Below are positions 1 to 6,922 of a DNA stretch of 12,999 nucleotides, piece by piece (the first letter of the stretch is position 1; each line of letters starts with the position of its first letter). Origin of the DNA: Chamaesiphon sp. (GTDB lineage Bacteria > Cyanobacteriota > Cyanobacteriia > Cyanobacteriales > Chamaesiphonaceae); NCBI GenBank assembly GCA_026786125.1, contig JAJAYU010000205.1:1-12999 (forward strand). The letters are read 5' to 3'. The notes beneath the pieces were generated by a model, which saw only the letters and a list, made by a program, of their open reading frames with translations, did no database searches and was not told where the DNA came from. Both the position numbers and the translations under genes were made by a program.

Positions 1-4
1 TGGT

Positions 5-20
5 AATTGATAATTGATAA
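5..20. repeat. Heptamer short tandem repeat (AATTGAT)n, short copy
   Basis: Two perfect AATTGAT units (5-11, 12-18) followed by AA. The unit is the reverse complement, in another register, of the AATTATC heptamer repeated at 9243-9275. The same repeat family therefore occurs twice in the window in opposite orientations. Heptameric short tandem repeats are well known in cyanobacterial intergenic DNA. The array may continue beyond the left edge. Confidence 0.6.
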
Positions 21-60
21 CATAGCCTTGACATCAGGAGATACCCCAACAGCTCTATTC

Positions 61-309
61 CTAAAAGTTAGAGCGACTACGATCTTTAGTTACATAGCTA
101 ATCGTGCCACTGACGATCGCACCACCCATTAGGACACTAATTGCAGGCAGAAACAAAGGCTCCCACAAGCTTTGCCAGACCTGCAAGCCCAATGGTATAT
201 TTGCATATTTACCAACTATTGCAACTAGAAACCATAGAAAGCTTAACAATACAAAAAAGACATTAGCAGTCAATAAATTATTAATTAGACTCGATATTTT
301 AGCAATCAT
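61..309 (-). CDS. Small two-helix membrane protein, family not recognised
   Basis: An 82-residue protein starting at ATG (309-307) and ending in TAG. Two hydrophobic segments are visible, at about residues 16-33 and 51-73. They are joined by a short polar/aromatic loop with LWEP at 48-51, and the tail is basic and hydrophilic (TKDRSRS). This predicts an inner or thylakoid membrane protein with both termini on the same side. There is no clear Shine-Dalgarno sequence, which is common in cyanobacteria. It lies 92 nt downstream of the SemiSWEET gene on the same strand and could share its transcript. The clean hydrophobic architecture and lack of a competing reading frame support a real gene. I assign no function. 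Confidence 0.65.
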   Translation of the reverse strand: MIAKISSLINNLLTANVFFVLLSFLWFLVAIVGKYANIPLGLQVWQSLWEPLFLPAISVLMGGAIVSGTISYVTKDRSRSNF

Positions 310-401
310 AAAAGTATTATTCTGATATTTTAATTAAATAGTCTCAACAATTTTTGTGCTGTACTTGAACGGAAATCAAAGTATTAATCGATCGGATAAG
401 T

Positions 402-656
402 CTACCCATACTTAAGTTTAAAACGTAAGATCACTAAATTCAGCACCAATGTCACTACATTTGCCATAATTATTGGTGTGCTGTTAACTAGTAAGCCATA
501 GACAAACCACATTGAAACTCCAGCAATAAACGATAGTAGGGTTGGCAATGCCAGATCTTTAGTTGACTTGGATTACCAAACTTTCAGAACTTGCGGCAAA
601 AAAGCTGCGGTTGTCAACGTTGCCGCCATATATCCTACAAGATCGATCGAGTTCAT
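402..656 (-). pseudogene. SemiSWEET-type PQ-loop sugar transporter with one in-frame stop
   Basis: Reading the minus strand from ATG (656-654) gives 84 codons ending in TAG (404-402), interrupted once by TAA at codon 28 (575-573). SemiSWEETs are three-helix half-transporters that dimerise to move sugars across the membrane. Visible family features are the helix-1 motif FLPQVLKVW (19-27), then SKSTKDLALPT (29-39), helix 2 with W50 and YGLL (53-56), and helix 3 with the conserved N66 and a hydrophobic run to about 77, then a basic end. The stop falls between W27 and SKST, where relatives usually have Q, R or K, so a single CAA-to-TAA change would explain it. The 56 codons after the stop keep the family pattern without a frameshift. 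This suggests a very recent lesion, a sequencing error, or readthrough. No strong ribosome binding site is seen. Confidence 0.85.
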
Positions 657-1034
657 GTTAAATTCTCACTTGTAGTGTAGCTCGGCTGCTGGATTGAATT
701 AGGAGACAACCCGATGATTGTATAATGTTGGAGGCTTAACTCCGATTGTCAGTCGTATTGCTGATAGCTGGTTGGTCATCGAACGACTCGTCGTCGCGCA
801 AGCTTCGCGATCTCAATGCTAAGCTCAATCTCAGAAACCAAGCCGTTTTTATATCTGCATAAAGATATACTGGGTGGAGCTTGCGCCTAGAAGCCTACAG
901 AGGGATAGCCGCTCCGTTGGCGAAGCCTCGCCCCTGGCGATGGTCTCCATTGAAGTAGGAAGTAGGCATCAATTTGGACTTGTGCAGGTTTGAGTAGGTT
1001 CGATCGAGCGGTTCTCACTCAGGATTGCCATCGT
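657..1034. other. Gene-poor spacer rich in inverted repeats
   Basis: No supported reading frame on either strand between the SemiSWEET start and the sds stop. The stretch contains many small inverted repeats: GGAG/CTCC (730-733/740-743), ACGAC/GTCGT (783-787/790-794), TCGCG/CGCGA (794-798/806-810), TATATCT/AGATATA (850-856/863-869) and GGCGA/TCGCC (919-923/928-932). It also has a perfect TATAAT at 721-726 without a convincing -35 box. The cluster from 783 to 932 is listed separately. Confidence 0.6.
783..932. repeat. Cluster of nested inverted repeats, possible dispersed palindromic element
   Basis: GCGCAAGCT (796-804) is a perfect 9-bp inverted match to AGCTTGCGC (878-886). These arms enclose a hairpin with arms TATATCT/AGATATA (850-856/863-869). 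Two tight palindromes occur at the left (783-794, 794-810) and one GC-rich hairpin at the right (919-932). GC-rich words such as GCGCAAGCTTCGCG and GTTGGCGAAGCCTCGC stand out from the AT-rich surroundings and resemble palindromic interspersed repeats of cyanobacterial genomes. Multiplicity in the genome cannot be seen from one window. Confidence 0.4.
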
Positions 1035-2006
1035 TCAATACAATCGCTTTAGCACATAATCCGATAAGTCAAATAATGCTTGAAGTGAATCAGACGGTGA
1101 CAAACCCTTCAATTGAGCCAGAGCTAATTGCGCGTGGTGATTTGCCAGCGCGCGAGCTTTGGCAATCCCTTCGCTGTCCATTACTAACCCAATTGCTTTT
1201 GTTAGATCGGCTGGATCTTCAAATTCAGTCGCAATTAAATCGACGAGTTGAGGGTGTTCTAACATCGCGTATAGGGTCGGTGCCGTCAGATTGCCACTGG
1301 CTAGATCCGAACCAGCAGGTTTACCAAGCACTTCATCGGAAGCCGTAAAGTCGAGAATATCATCGACAATCTGAAAAGCCAGTCCTAAATTGCGACCATA
1401 CAGATAGAGTTGCTCGCAGATCTCTTGAGACTCATCGCTAAGTAATCCCGCTGCCTTGGCACTATTGGCTAGTAAGGAAGCAGTTTTATAATAGCTCTTG
1501 TCTAAATAAGCTTTGATCGAGAAATCCGTTTCAAATTGGTTCAAGCCCTGCTGAATTTCACCTTCAGCTAAGTCCATAATCACCTGTGACAGCAGTTTAA
1601 CCACTTCGAGGTTATCTAGGTTGGCTAGGTACCAAGAGGACTGGGCAAAGAGGAAATCCCCTGCAAGTACTGCAATCCGATTATCAAATAAGCTATGAAC
1701 TGTTGGCACGCCCCTGCGGGTATCGGCAGTATCTACCACATCATCGTGGACGAGACTAGCTGTATGAATCATTTCGGTGATTTCGGCGAGTCTGCGGTGA
1801 CGAGGCGTAATTTCCCCTCCAGCCATAGTCGCACGAGCAACGAGCAAAACGATTGCTGGACGCACGCGCTTGCCACCAGCCCCAAATAAATGTTCTGCTG
1901 CTGCGTATAAAATTGGGTGACGGGCACCAACAAGATTTTTGAGATTTTCGGTCAAAGCTTCCAATTCAGCTTCAACGGGGGCAAATAGGGATTTCACTGA
2001 GGTCAT
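1035..2006 (-). CDS. sds: Long-chain polyprenyl (solanesyl) diphosphate synthase
   Basis: A 323-residue trans-prenyltransferase, the usual family length. It condenses isopentenyl diphosphate onto an allylic diphosphate to make a long all-trans chain, in cyanobacteria chiefly the plastoquinone side chain. Visible motifs in order are GGKRVRP (44-50), the first Asp-rich motif DDVVD (88-92) with RR (97-98), KT (174-175), and the second Asp-rich motif DDILD (215-219) followed by GKPAGSDL (228-235). These bind Mg2+ and the diphosphates. All catalytic residues are present. ATG at 2006-2004 is the natural start, since the N-terminus matches the family in length; no Shine-Dalgarno is evident. It is the last gene of the amiC-murI-sds group, 228 nt after murI. 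Chain length cannot be read reliably from sequence, so solanesyl is an inference from cyanobacterial relatives. Confidence 0.93.
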   Translation of the reverse strand: MTSVKSLFAPVEAELEALTENLKNLVGARHPILYAAAEHLFGAGGKRVRPAIVLLVARATMAGGEITPRHRRLAEITEMIHTASLVHDDVVDTADTRRGVPTVHSLFDNRIAVLAGDFLFAQSSWYLANLDNLEVVKLLSQVIMDLAEGEIQQGLNQFETDFSIKAYLDKSYYKTASLLANSAKAAGLLSDESQEICEQLYLYGRNLGLAFQIVDDILDFTASDEVLGKPAGSDLASGNLTAPTLYAMLEHPQLVDLIATEFEDPADLTKAIGLVMDSEGIAKARALANHHAQLALAQLKGLSPSDSLQALFDLSDYVLKRLY

Positions 2007-2067
2007 CGATCGAGCAGCTCAGAGGAGAGTTTACGAAAGTTTACATACATTCTAAGCTATTTTTAGA

Positions 2068-2116
2068 GGCTTTAGGCTTTGGGGATTAGGCTTTAGGCTT
2101 TAGGCTTTAGGCTTTG
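2068..2116. repeat. Heptamer tandem repeat (GGCTTTA)7, imperfect
   Basis: Seven consecutive 7-bp units: GGCTTTA, GGCTTTG, GGGATTA, GGCTTTA three times, then GGCTTTG. It lies in the murI-sds spacer. The sequence TTTAGGCTTTAGG (2092-2104 and again 2099-2111) is exactly complementary in reverse to CCTAAAGCCTAAA at 2213-2225, so the array can pair with a short inverted copy about 100 bp away. This is a cyanobacterial-type short tandem repeat, not a CRISPR: there are no spacers. Confidence 0.85.
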
Positions 2117-2154
2117 GGGTCTGAATCCTAGTTCCTAGGCGTATTTTGACTAAC

Positions 2155-2195
2155 TTAATGACTTAATATCTACAGAACAGATATTAAGTTATTAA
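2155..2195. repeat. Long AT-rich hairpin in the murI-sds spacer
   Basis: ACTTAATATCT (2161-2171) and AGATATTAAGT (2179-2189) form a perfect 11-bp stem with a 7-nt loop, ACAGAAC. The stem extends to 17 bp by TTAAT/ATTAA (2155-2159/2191-2195) around a G2160/T2190 position. That position is a G-U wobble only in plus-strand RNA; in minus-strand RNA it is a C-A mismatch. A smaller CCTAG/CTAGG palindrome sits just left (2127-2131/2135-2139). There is no T-run after the stem in the direction of murI transcription, so it is not a classic intrinsic terminator. It could be an RNA processing or attenuation element. Confidence 0.7.
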
Positions 2196-2234
2196 AACCC
2201 TAAAGCGTGAGTCCTAAAGCCTAAATTCTAACAT

Positions 2235-3068
2235 CTAGAGCCTCAGTCCCAAAGCAATCTGCTCCACAACCAGCTGAGTCGGCAACCATTGAGCCGCAAG
2301 ATTAGCAAATTGCTGTGGATCGCCACTGACAATAAACTTAGTGGGTATAGCTTCAATATTACTATTGATGCCGAGCAGATTTAATTCTTTGGTCGCGGCA
2401 TTGACCACATGAATCGCTGGATTGATAAATCTGACATTAGCCGGAACGAACTTCCGTAAAATCGGTTCGAGATGGGGATAATGGGTACAACCATAGACTA
2501 AAGTATCGATCGATCGATCGAGTAATGGTTGTAGATATTGTTTAGCAATCTCTAGTGTAGCTGGCTCTTGGAGACGGTTATTTTCAATGATCGGTACAAA
2601 CTCAGGACAAGCAACTTGCCACACCTCTGCGTGGGGATTTGCCTCTTGAATCGCATGGAGATAAGCATCACTCTGAACGGTGGCTGGAGTCGCAATCACC
2701 CCAATCCGCTGACCCTGAAAAGCAGCAGCTCTCGCTCCAGGTAAAATCACACCTAAAATCGGTAAATCGTATTCACTCCGAACTATTTCTAGGGCAAGGG
2801 CCGAGCTAGTATTACAAGCCATGATTGCCATTTTTACCCGCTGTGATACCATCCAATCCAAGGTTTCACGGGTAAACTGGATAATCTCTGCCGCACTCCG
2901 TGTACCATAAGGCACTCGTGCAGTATCGCCAAAGTACAATACCGACTCATGGGGAAGCTGACGATAAACTTCTTGCAAAACAGTCAATCCCCCCACGCCA
3001 CTGTCAAATACGCCAATTCTAGTAACTTCGGCTTGGAGTTGCTGACGGGGAGTAAATCGGTCTTGCAT
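2235..3068 (-). CDS. murI: Glutamate racemase
   Basis: Interconverts L- and D-glutamate in the cytoplasm to supply D-Glu for peptidoglycan. With the ATG at 3068-3066 the protein has 277 residues, typical of MurI. Visible motifs are RIGVFDSGVGGLTVL (17-31, substrate Asp/Ser), YFGDTARVPYG (45-55), catalytic Cys85 in MACNTSSA, and catalytic Cys194 in YGCTHYPH. The frame stays open upstream to a TTG at 3170 inside the amiC 3' end, and another ATG lies at 3116-3114. I chose 3068 because the added upstream residues do not look like MurI and this start leaves a 61-nt gap after amiC. No strong Shine-Dalgarno precedes any of the candidates. It is co-oriented with amiC upstream and sds downstream, probably one transcript. 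A run of four ATCG units (2505-2520) lies within the coding sequence. Confidence 0.93.
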   Translation of the reverse strand: MQDRFTPRQQLQAEVTRIGVFDSGVGGLTVLQEVYRQLPHESVLYFGDTARVPYGTRSAAEIIQFTRETLDWMVSQRVKMAIMACNTSSALALEIVRSEYDLPILGVILPGARAAAFQGQRIGVIATPATVQSDAYLHAIQEANPHAEVWQVACPEFVPIIENNRLQEPATLEIAKQYLQPLLDRSIDTLVYGCTHYPHLEPILRKFVPANVRFINPAIHVVNAATKELNLLGINSNIEAIPTKFIVSGDPQQFANLAAQWLPTQLVVEQIALGLRL

Positions 3069-3129
3069 AGAGTTAGGAAAGATCGAGGAAATAAAATGGT
3101 TTGTAGCGCAAAACATCTGCGCCAAAGAC

Positions 3130-4614
3130 TTAGTTACGCTCCTTGATATACTGAACAATTCCTCTGGCAATGCCTTCTGCCATTACCTTTTGATAATCAT
3201 CCCGTCGGAGCCGAGCAGCTTCCACTTCGCTCGTCAAATAACCAGTTTCGACTAGAATAGCGGGAATTGCTGACTTTCGCAATACTAAAAATCGCGCAGA
3301 TCTGACTCGTCGATCTGCCAGATAAAAACCATTATTATTTACGTAGTCTAAAACTGCACTTTGAACGGTTTCCGCAAAGGAGCGACCCAGATTGTAGTGA
3401 TACAACTCTAAACCATTTACATCAGGGCGACCGTCGATCGAGTTAGCATGGATACTCACAAATAAACTAGCACCTGATTCCCGTGACATAGTGACTCGTT
3501 CATCTAAGCCCACAAATTCATCAGTAGTGCGAGTCATTTTGACGGCAATTCCTTGTTTGGCAAGAAGATCGGCAACTCGCTTGGCGATTGGCATGATTAC
3601 ATCTACTTCGCGTAATCCAGCGGCATTAACTGCCCCAGGATCCTTGCCGCCATGCCCAGGATCGATCATCACCAAGACTTTACCATTGCTGGGTGGTCTG
3701 GCCGTAGGCACAGGATCTATTTTGTTAGCTGGATAGCGTTTAGGGGTATTAACATTGATCGGTACTTGGGCTGGTGGCGGGTTAACGGCAATTCGCACGC
3801 TACTACCTACAGGCTGTAAATAAACCCAGCGATTATCTAGATACTGCCGCACCAGATCGACTTTCACTCCATCCGCTCGACGAACCAGGATCGAAAGATC
3901 ATTACCTTGAGCACTCACCGTCAGATATCGACGGGAATCAGCGGGAACTTGATAGCCAGGAGCTAATCTAGCATTGGGAATTGTCACCCGATAGCTGCCA
4001 GATCCAATATCCCAGCCAGTTGTGTATTTGAGTTGAGTGCGATCCTGCCTGTCTGCTTGTACTAATATACCTGTCCGAGTAGGATCGAGGGCGATATAGT
4101 TAACTGCGGTGCCGATACTGGTATTGGCGGCAATCTTTGGACGGGAAGCTTGGGCGGCAATAATTTGACCATCTTCGTTAAAGACTGCCACAGGGCCAGT
4201 TGGGGCACCACGGGGAAAAGATTGGAGCAGTTGGGGTGGGGGTAGCTGCACTGACCACTGTTTGCTCGTGCTAGCTTGAATCAATACTTGCTGCGGATCG
4301 ATCGAGTATTGGGGATCGAGTTCCAGTACCATCCGCGTCCGATCTGAATCAAATTGACCCACTCGCAATGACTTGATCCCATTACTGAGCAACTGGGACG
4401 AAGTTGGCTGATTGAGCTTAGTTTCAGGCAGATCCAGGATCAACCTACTGGGGTTAGCCAGCATTTGGGCTTCAGGTTTCACTGCTGCACTGGTACTAAA
4501 GTCAATCCGGTTTTCGGTTGAATTAAATTGCCACGACAGAATTTCTGCCGCTGTTGCAGGCCGCGATACCATCACGAAACTAAAAATACTGGGTAACAGC
4601 CAGTTGTATCTCAC
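3130..4614 (-). CDS. amiC: N-acetylmuramoyl-L-alanine amidase with AMIN domain
   Basis: A periplasmic zinc amidase that cleaves the bond between N-acetylmuramic acid and the stem peptide. In cyanobacteria AmiC acts in cell separation and in forming septal nanopores. The 494 residues show a signal peptide (cleavage near ATA-A, about residue 22), an AMIN domain (about 24-125), a second AMIN-like beta-rich region (about 170-280), a Pro-rich linker, and an Amidase_3 domain from 312 to the end. Zinc ligands H321 (DPGHGG), E336 (LREVD) and H389 (SIHAN) and catalytic E456 (VETGYL) are all present. The start codon is GTG (4614-4612), supported by AGGAG eight nt upstream. It lies 24 nt after the AMIN-only gene and 61 nt before murI, indicating an operon. 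Confidence 0.95.
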   Translation of the reverse strand: MRYNWLLPSIFSFVMVSRPATAAEILSWQFNSTENRIDFSTSAAVKPEAQMLANPSRLILDLPETKLNQPTSSQLLSNGIKSLRVGQFDSDRTRMVLELDPQYSIDPQQVLIQASTSKQWSVQLPPPQLLQSFPRGAPTGPVAVFNEDGQIIAAQASRPKIAANTSIGTAVNYIALDPTRTGILVQADRQDRTQLKYTTGWDIGSGSYRVTIPNARLAPGYQVPADSRRYLTVSAQGNDLSILVRRADGVKVDLVRQYLDNRWVYLQPVGSSVRIAVNPPPAQVPINVNTPKRYPANKIDPVPTARPPSNGKVLVMIDPGHGGKDPGAVNAAGLREVDVIMPIAKRVADLLAKQGIAVKMTRTTDEFVGLDERVTMSRESGASLFVSIHANSIDGRPDVNGLELYHYNLGRSFAETVQSAVLDYVNNNGFYLADRRVRSARFLVLRKSAIPAILVETGYLTSEVEAARLRRDDYQKVMAEGIARGIVQYIKERN

Positions 4615-4638
4615 AATGCTTACTCCTAAGATGGGAAA

Positions 4639-5076
4639 CTACCTGGGTAGATTTGGTCGGGGGGAAAGAGTCGGGATGGTCGATCCGCGTTCTGGAACTG
4701 GAATCGTCACAAACCAATTGATCGGATTTTCGCCAGTAAATTGGACTCGTTTGGGATTCATCGTATATCCAGGCTGTAACTCTAGCACTAGTCTAGTAGT
4801 ATTGCTATCAAAAGAGCCTACTCTCAACCACCTAAAATTACCTGTGAATTTTTGGGTGACTGTTGGCTTTGGAAAACCGATCCCAGGTAGGTCAATGACT
4901 AGTCGGGTGGGATTAAAAAGCATCATTGCTTTGGGTTGAACGCCAGCATCAGTCTTGAAATCCAATCGATTTTTAGCGGGGTCAAATTTCCACGATGTCA
5001 ATTGACCCGCATGAGCTGGGATTGCTAAGAGACAGAAACTAACGACACTCAGCAGTAAAAATTGAAATCTCACCAT
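4639..5076 (-). CDS. Exported AMIN-domain-only protein, paralogue of the AmiC N-terminus
   Basis: A 145-residue protein with a signal peptide ending at AHA (residues 21-23) and a single AMIN domain over the rest (about 24-130). It then stops after a short Pro/Arg tail, with no amidase domain. It aligns with the AmiC N-terminal domain encoded next door: LTSWKFDPAKNRLDF against ILSWQFNSTENRIDF, NPTRLVIDLPG against NPSRLILDLPE, and RVGSFDSNTTRLVLEL against RVGQFDSDRTRMVLEL. AMIN domains bind peptidoglycan and place amidases at the septum. ATG at 5076 has AAGGA upstream; the next codon, GTG, is an alternative, and both genes then read GTGAGAT. It is 24 nt upstream of amiC on the same strand. It is either a standalone septal-targeting protein or the remnant of a tandem amiC duplication; some cyanobacteria carry two full amiC genes in tandem. 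Confidence 0.88.
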   Translation of the reverse strand: MVRFQFLLLSVVSFCLLAIPAHAGQLTSWKFDPAKNRLDFKTDAGVQPKAMMLFNPTRLVIDLPGIGFPKPTVTQKFTGNFRWLRVGSFDSNTTRLVLELQPGYTMNPKRVQFTGENPINWFVTIPVPERGSTIPTLSPRPNLPR

Positions 5077-5556
5077 ATCTCATCCTTAACAGTGGACAGG
5101 TATGACAGTAGCGGAGCTTCTGCCTGTACCTAAAGCTAGGCTAAATCAAGCCAACGCATTAGCTTCTTCTGATGAATAGCCAGCGGTTGATGCTCAATTG
5201 CTAGCACTCATCTAGATGAACTTTTTGATCGGATTGTTTCTAGATTAATAGAAAAAATTAAGATTATGGGACTCTGTGGTAAGATACCATGAATTTGGGG
5301 GATCAGTTTAAAATTTGGGCTGCAATCCGTTGTAACGATCGAATAATCTGGATTTTTCCAAAGCTAATCGCAGTGGAATTTGGATTGAACAGAAAATTTG
5401 AATCGCGATCTCATAGCATCTGCCAAACTGATTCTGACCCTGACTGCTAAATCAACAAGCTAGTTCCAAAGTTGATATCAACGAGCTTACCGATTCAATT
5501 CCCACTTGGTGAACCCAACGGGCTAATTTACTATTTTTGAGTCAATGCTAAATAAT
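5077..5556. other. 480-bp spacer without a supported gene
   Basis: Both strands are broken by frequent stops. The longest item seen is a 25-codon frame from ATG 5102, with no family resemblance. A perfect TTTCTA/TAGAAA inverted repeat (5237-5242/5249-5254, 6-nt loop) is present, without a T-run in the minus direction. The promoter of the AMIN-amiC-murI-sds operon should lie here, just right of 5095, but no convincing -35/-10 pair is visible. Confidence 0.5.
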
Positions 5557-6483
5557 TTAGATCCCTGGTGGTAAGTCTTTGCGGGCGTAAGGCATCGATC
5601 GCCGCAACATGTCTACAGCATATTTTATTTCTGAAATAGGATTGACAGCAGTCCACACACCCGCCGTATTCAGCCTCCGACTTTCAAAATGCAAGTGTGG
5701 CCCAGTCGAATTCCCCGTGCTGCCAACTAGCCCAATTACGTTACCTTGGGCAATGGTTTGTCCTGCTTGGACAGATATTTTTGAGAGATGACCGTAAAGA
5801 GTTTGCTGAGTGTCACTATGTTGAATAATGACCGCGTTGCCATAGCCACCATTCCAACCTGCCGAAATCACGGTTCCAGACCCAGTTGCCACAACGGGAG
5901 ATCCAGAAGGTGCCGCAAGATCTAGCCCGGAGTGAAAGCGACGAGTACCTGAAAGGGGATGGGTTCGCCACCCAAACCGTGAACTAATCGATGCTGGATT
6001 TGTCAGCGGGTAAATGAAGGGTAAAGGTGACTGATTTTCCTCCGTAGCTAGGGGCAGGGGGTTGCTTGGCTGGGTTGGAGTAGCACTAGCTGTTGGAGCG
6101 ATTTTTACCGACGGAAGTTGTTTTAATGCGGGCTGTCCTTTAATAATCTGAGTCAGCGGTAGTGGAACGGGAATTTGCACGGAGGCATCTGACTGAGCCT
6201 CAACTGGGACGGCGCTAATTTTATGGCTGAATCCAGGTATTGTCGCTACATCACTCATAAATACATTTGTCTGGGCAGTGGGTAGGATTTCCACGTCCGG
6301 TACCGTTTCGGTAGCGATCAGAACTGGATCGGCAAGACTATTCGCCACTGATACTTGAGATTTTAATGTATTATTTGCTACGAGCTTTTTAACGATCGGT
6401 AATGTATTTTGGGCTATTGTAGCCTGAGCACTTAGAAATGCACCAGTAATAATTAAAAAACTCAAAGATATTTGTTTGCTCAT
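5557..6483 (-). CDS. Exported M23 (LytM-type) metallopeptidase
   Basis: A 308-residue exported protein. The N-terminus is a signal peptide with cleavage near residues 20-25 (AQATIAQ). A Pro/Thr/Val-rich, poorly conserved region follows (about 30-155). The peptidase M23 domain covers about 160-285. The zinc-binding and catalytic set is complete: H184 and D188 in FHSGLDLA, H232 in YGHLS, and H263 and H265 in PHLHFE. Such enzymes cleave peptidoglycan cross-bridges or act as endopeptidases in the periplasm. ATG at 6483 is directly followed by the signal peptide; no Shine-Dalgarno is seen. The gene stands alone, with long spacers on both sides, but the same strand carries the amiC cluster 480 bp downstream, so a cell-wall theme is shared. 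Its stop codon lies in a 13-bp palindrome, CTAAATAATTTAG (5548-5560). Confidence 0.93.
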   Translation of the reverse strand: MSKQISLSFLIITGAFLSAQATIAQNTLPIVKKLVANNTLKSQVSVANSLADPVLIATETVPDVEILPTAQTNVFMSDVATIPGFSHKISAVPVEAQSDASVQIPVPLPLTQIIKGQPALKQLPSVKIAPTASATPTQPSNPLPLATEENQSPLPFIYPLTNPASISSRFGWRTHPLSGTRRFHSGLDLAAPSGSPVVATGSGTVISAGWNGGYGNAVIIQHSDTQQTLYGHLSKISVQAGQTIAQGNVIGLVGSTGNSTGPHLHFESRRLNTAGVWTAVNPISEIKYAVDMLRRSMPYARKDLPPGI

Positions 6484-6922
6484 AAATACGTGACGATCTG
6501 TAGTAGAGTAACAGTCAAAATTTAAGAATTAAATCTGAAGTTAGAACTTTGTCAGTATAGCAATATTCGATCCCAATAATAGTGGTTATAACTATCTGTG
6601 GTGATAAGGATTGCTTATTTAAGTCAACTTCTTTAACGTTCGCTAGTACTAATTACTGCCATTTCTCACCCTCTACCCCTGTCTAGTAAACAAGTCTATC
6701 TGATTAAATCTAGTTAGATTTCAGATCGACTATTCGTAATTTGAGCTGCAATTGTAAATAGCGATTGTGAATAGCTAGCACTTATTATCTCGATCAAACT
6801 AATCATAGCTAATTAGACATAGTTTATTACAAAATGTACCATAAATTGAATCTATCTTGACAACTAGTTTAGCCAATCTTAAGCTAATAAAATTTAGAAC
6901 TAACAGCTTACGTGAATTTACT
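6484..6922. other. AT-rich spacer of about 440 bp without a supported gene
   Basis: No reading frame with family features on either strand. It contains a 16-bp near-palindrome, AAATCTA-GT-TAGATTT (6706-6721), and on the minus strand a TATACT (6559-6554) that could be a -10 box for the M23 gene. Its -35 region is poor. A short TTAGC/GCTAA inverted repeat near 6870 lacks a following T-run, so no terminator for the MOSC gene is called. Confidence 0.45.
6706..6721. promoter_or_regulatory. 16-bp palindrome, possible operator
   Basis: AAATCTA and TAGATTT are perfect 7-bp arms around GT, located mid-spacer between the MOSC gene 3' end and the M23 gene 5' end. The site lies about 220 bp upstream of the M23 start, far for a simple operator. 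No known binding motif is recognised. Confidence 0.2.

Noticed and set aside
721..726. Stand-alone promoter for a small RNA at the perfect TATAAT
   Set aside because: The nearest TTGAAT is 21 bp upstream, too far, and no conserved RNA is recognised downstream. It is kept only as a note in the spacer entry.
1025..1348. 107-codon plus-strand frame opposite the sds 3' end
   Set aside because: It is antisense to the conserved C-terminal part of the prenyltransferase and has no ribosome binding site or motif.
2155..2195. Intrinsic terminator of murI
   Set aside because: The stem is AT-rich, has no trailing T-run in the minus direction, and is mismatched in minus-strand RNA, so it is reported as a hairpin of unknown role.
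2068..2225. CRISPR array
   Set aside because: The repeats are 7 bp and contiguous, with no unique spacers and no cas genes nearby.
3069..3170. Longer MurI start at TTG 3170 or ATG 3116
   Set aside because: The TTG lies inside amiC, and the extra residues are not MurI-like. ATG 3068 gives a typical 277-residue protein, though 3116 is not fully excluded.
4412..4939. 175-codon plus-strand frame across the amiC/AMIN junction
   Set aside because: It is antisense to two genes with clear signal peptides and domains, and its product shows no family features.
5102..5179. 25-codon plus-strand frame starting ATGACAGTAGCG
   Set aside because: Too short, with no family resemblance, and it is followed by several stops. 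It lies in the presumed operon leader of the AMIN-amiC genes.
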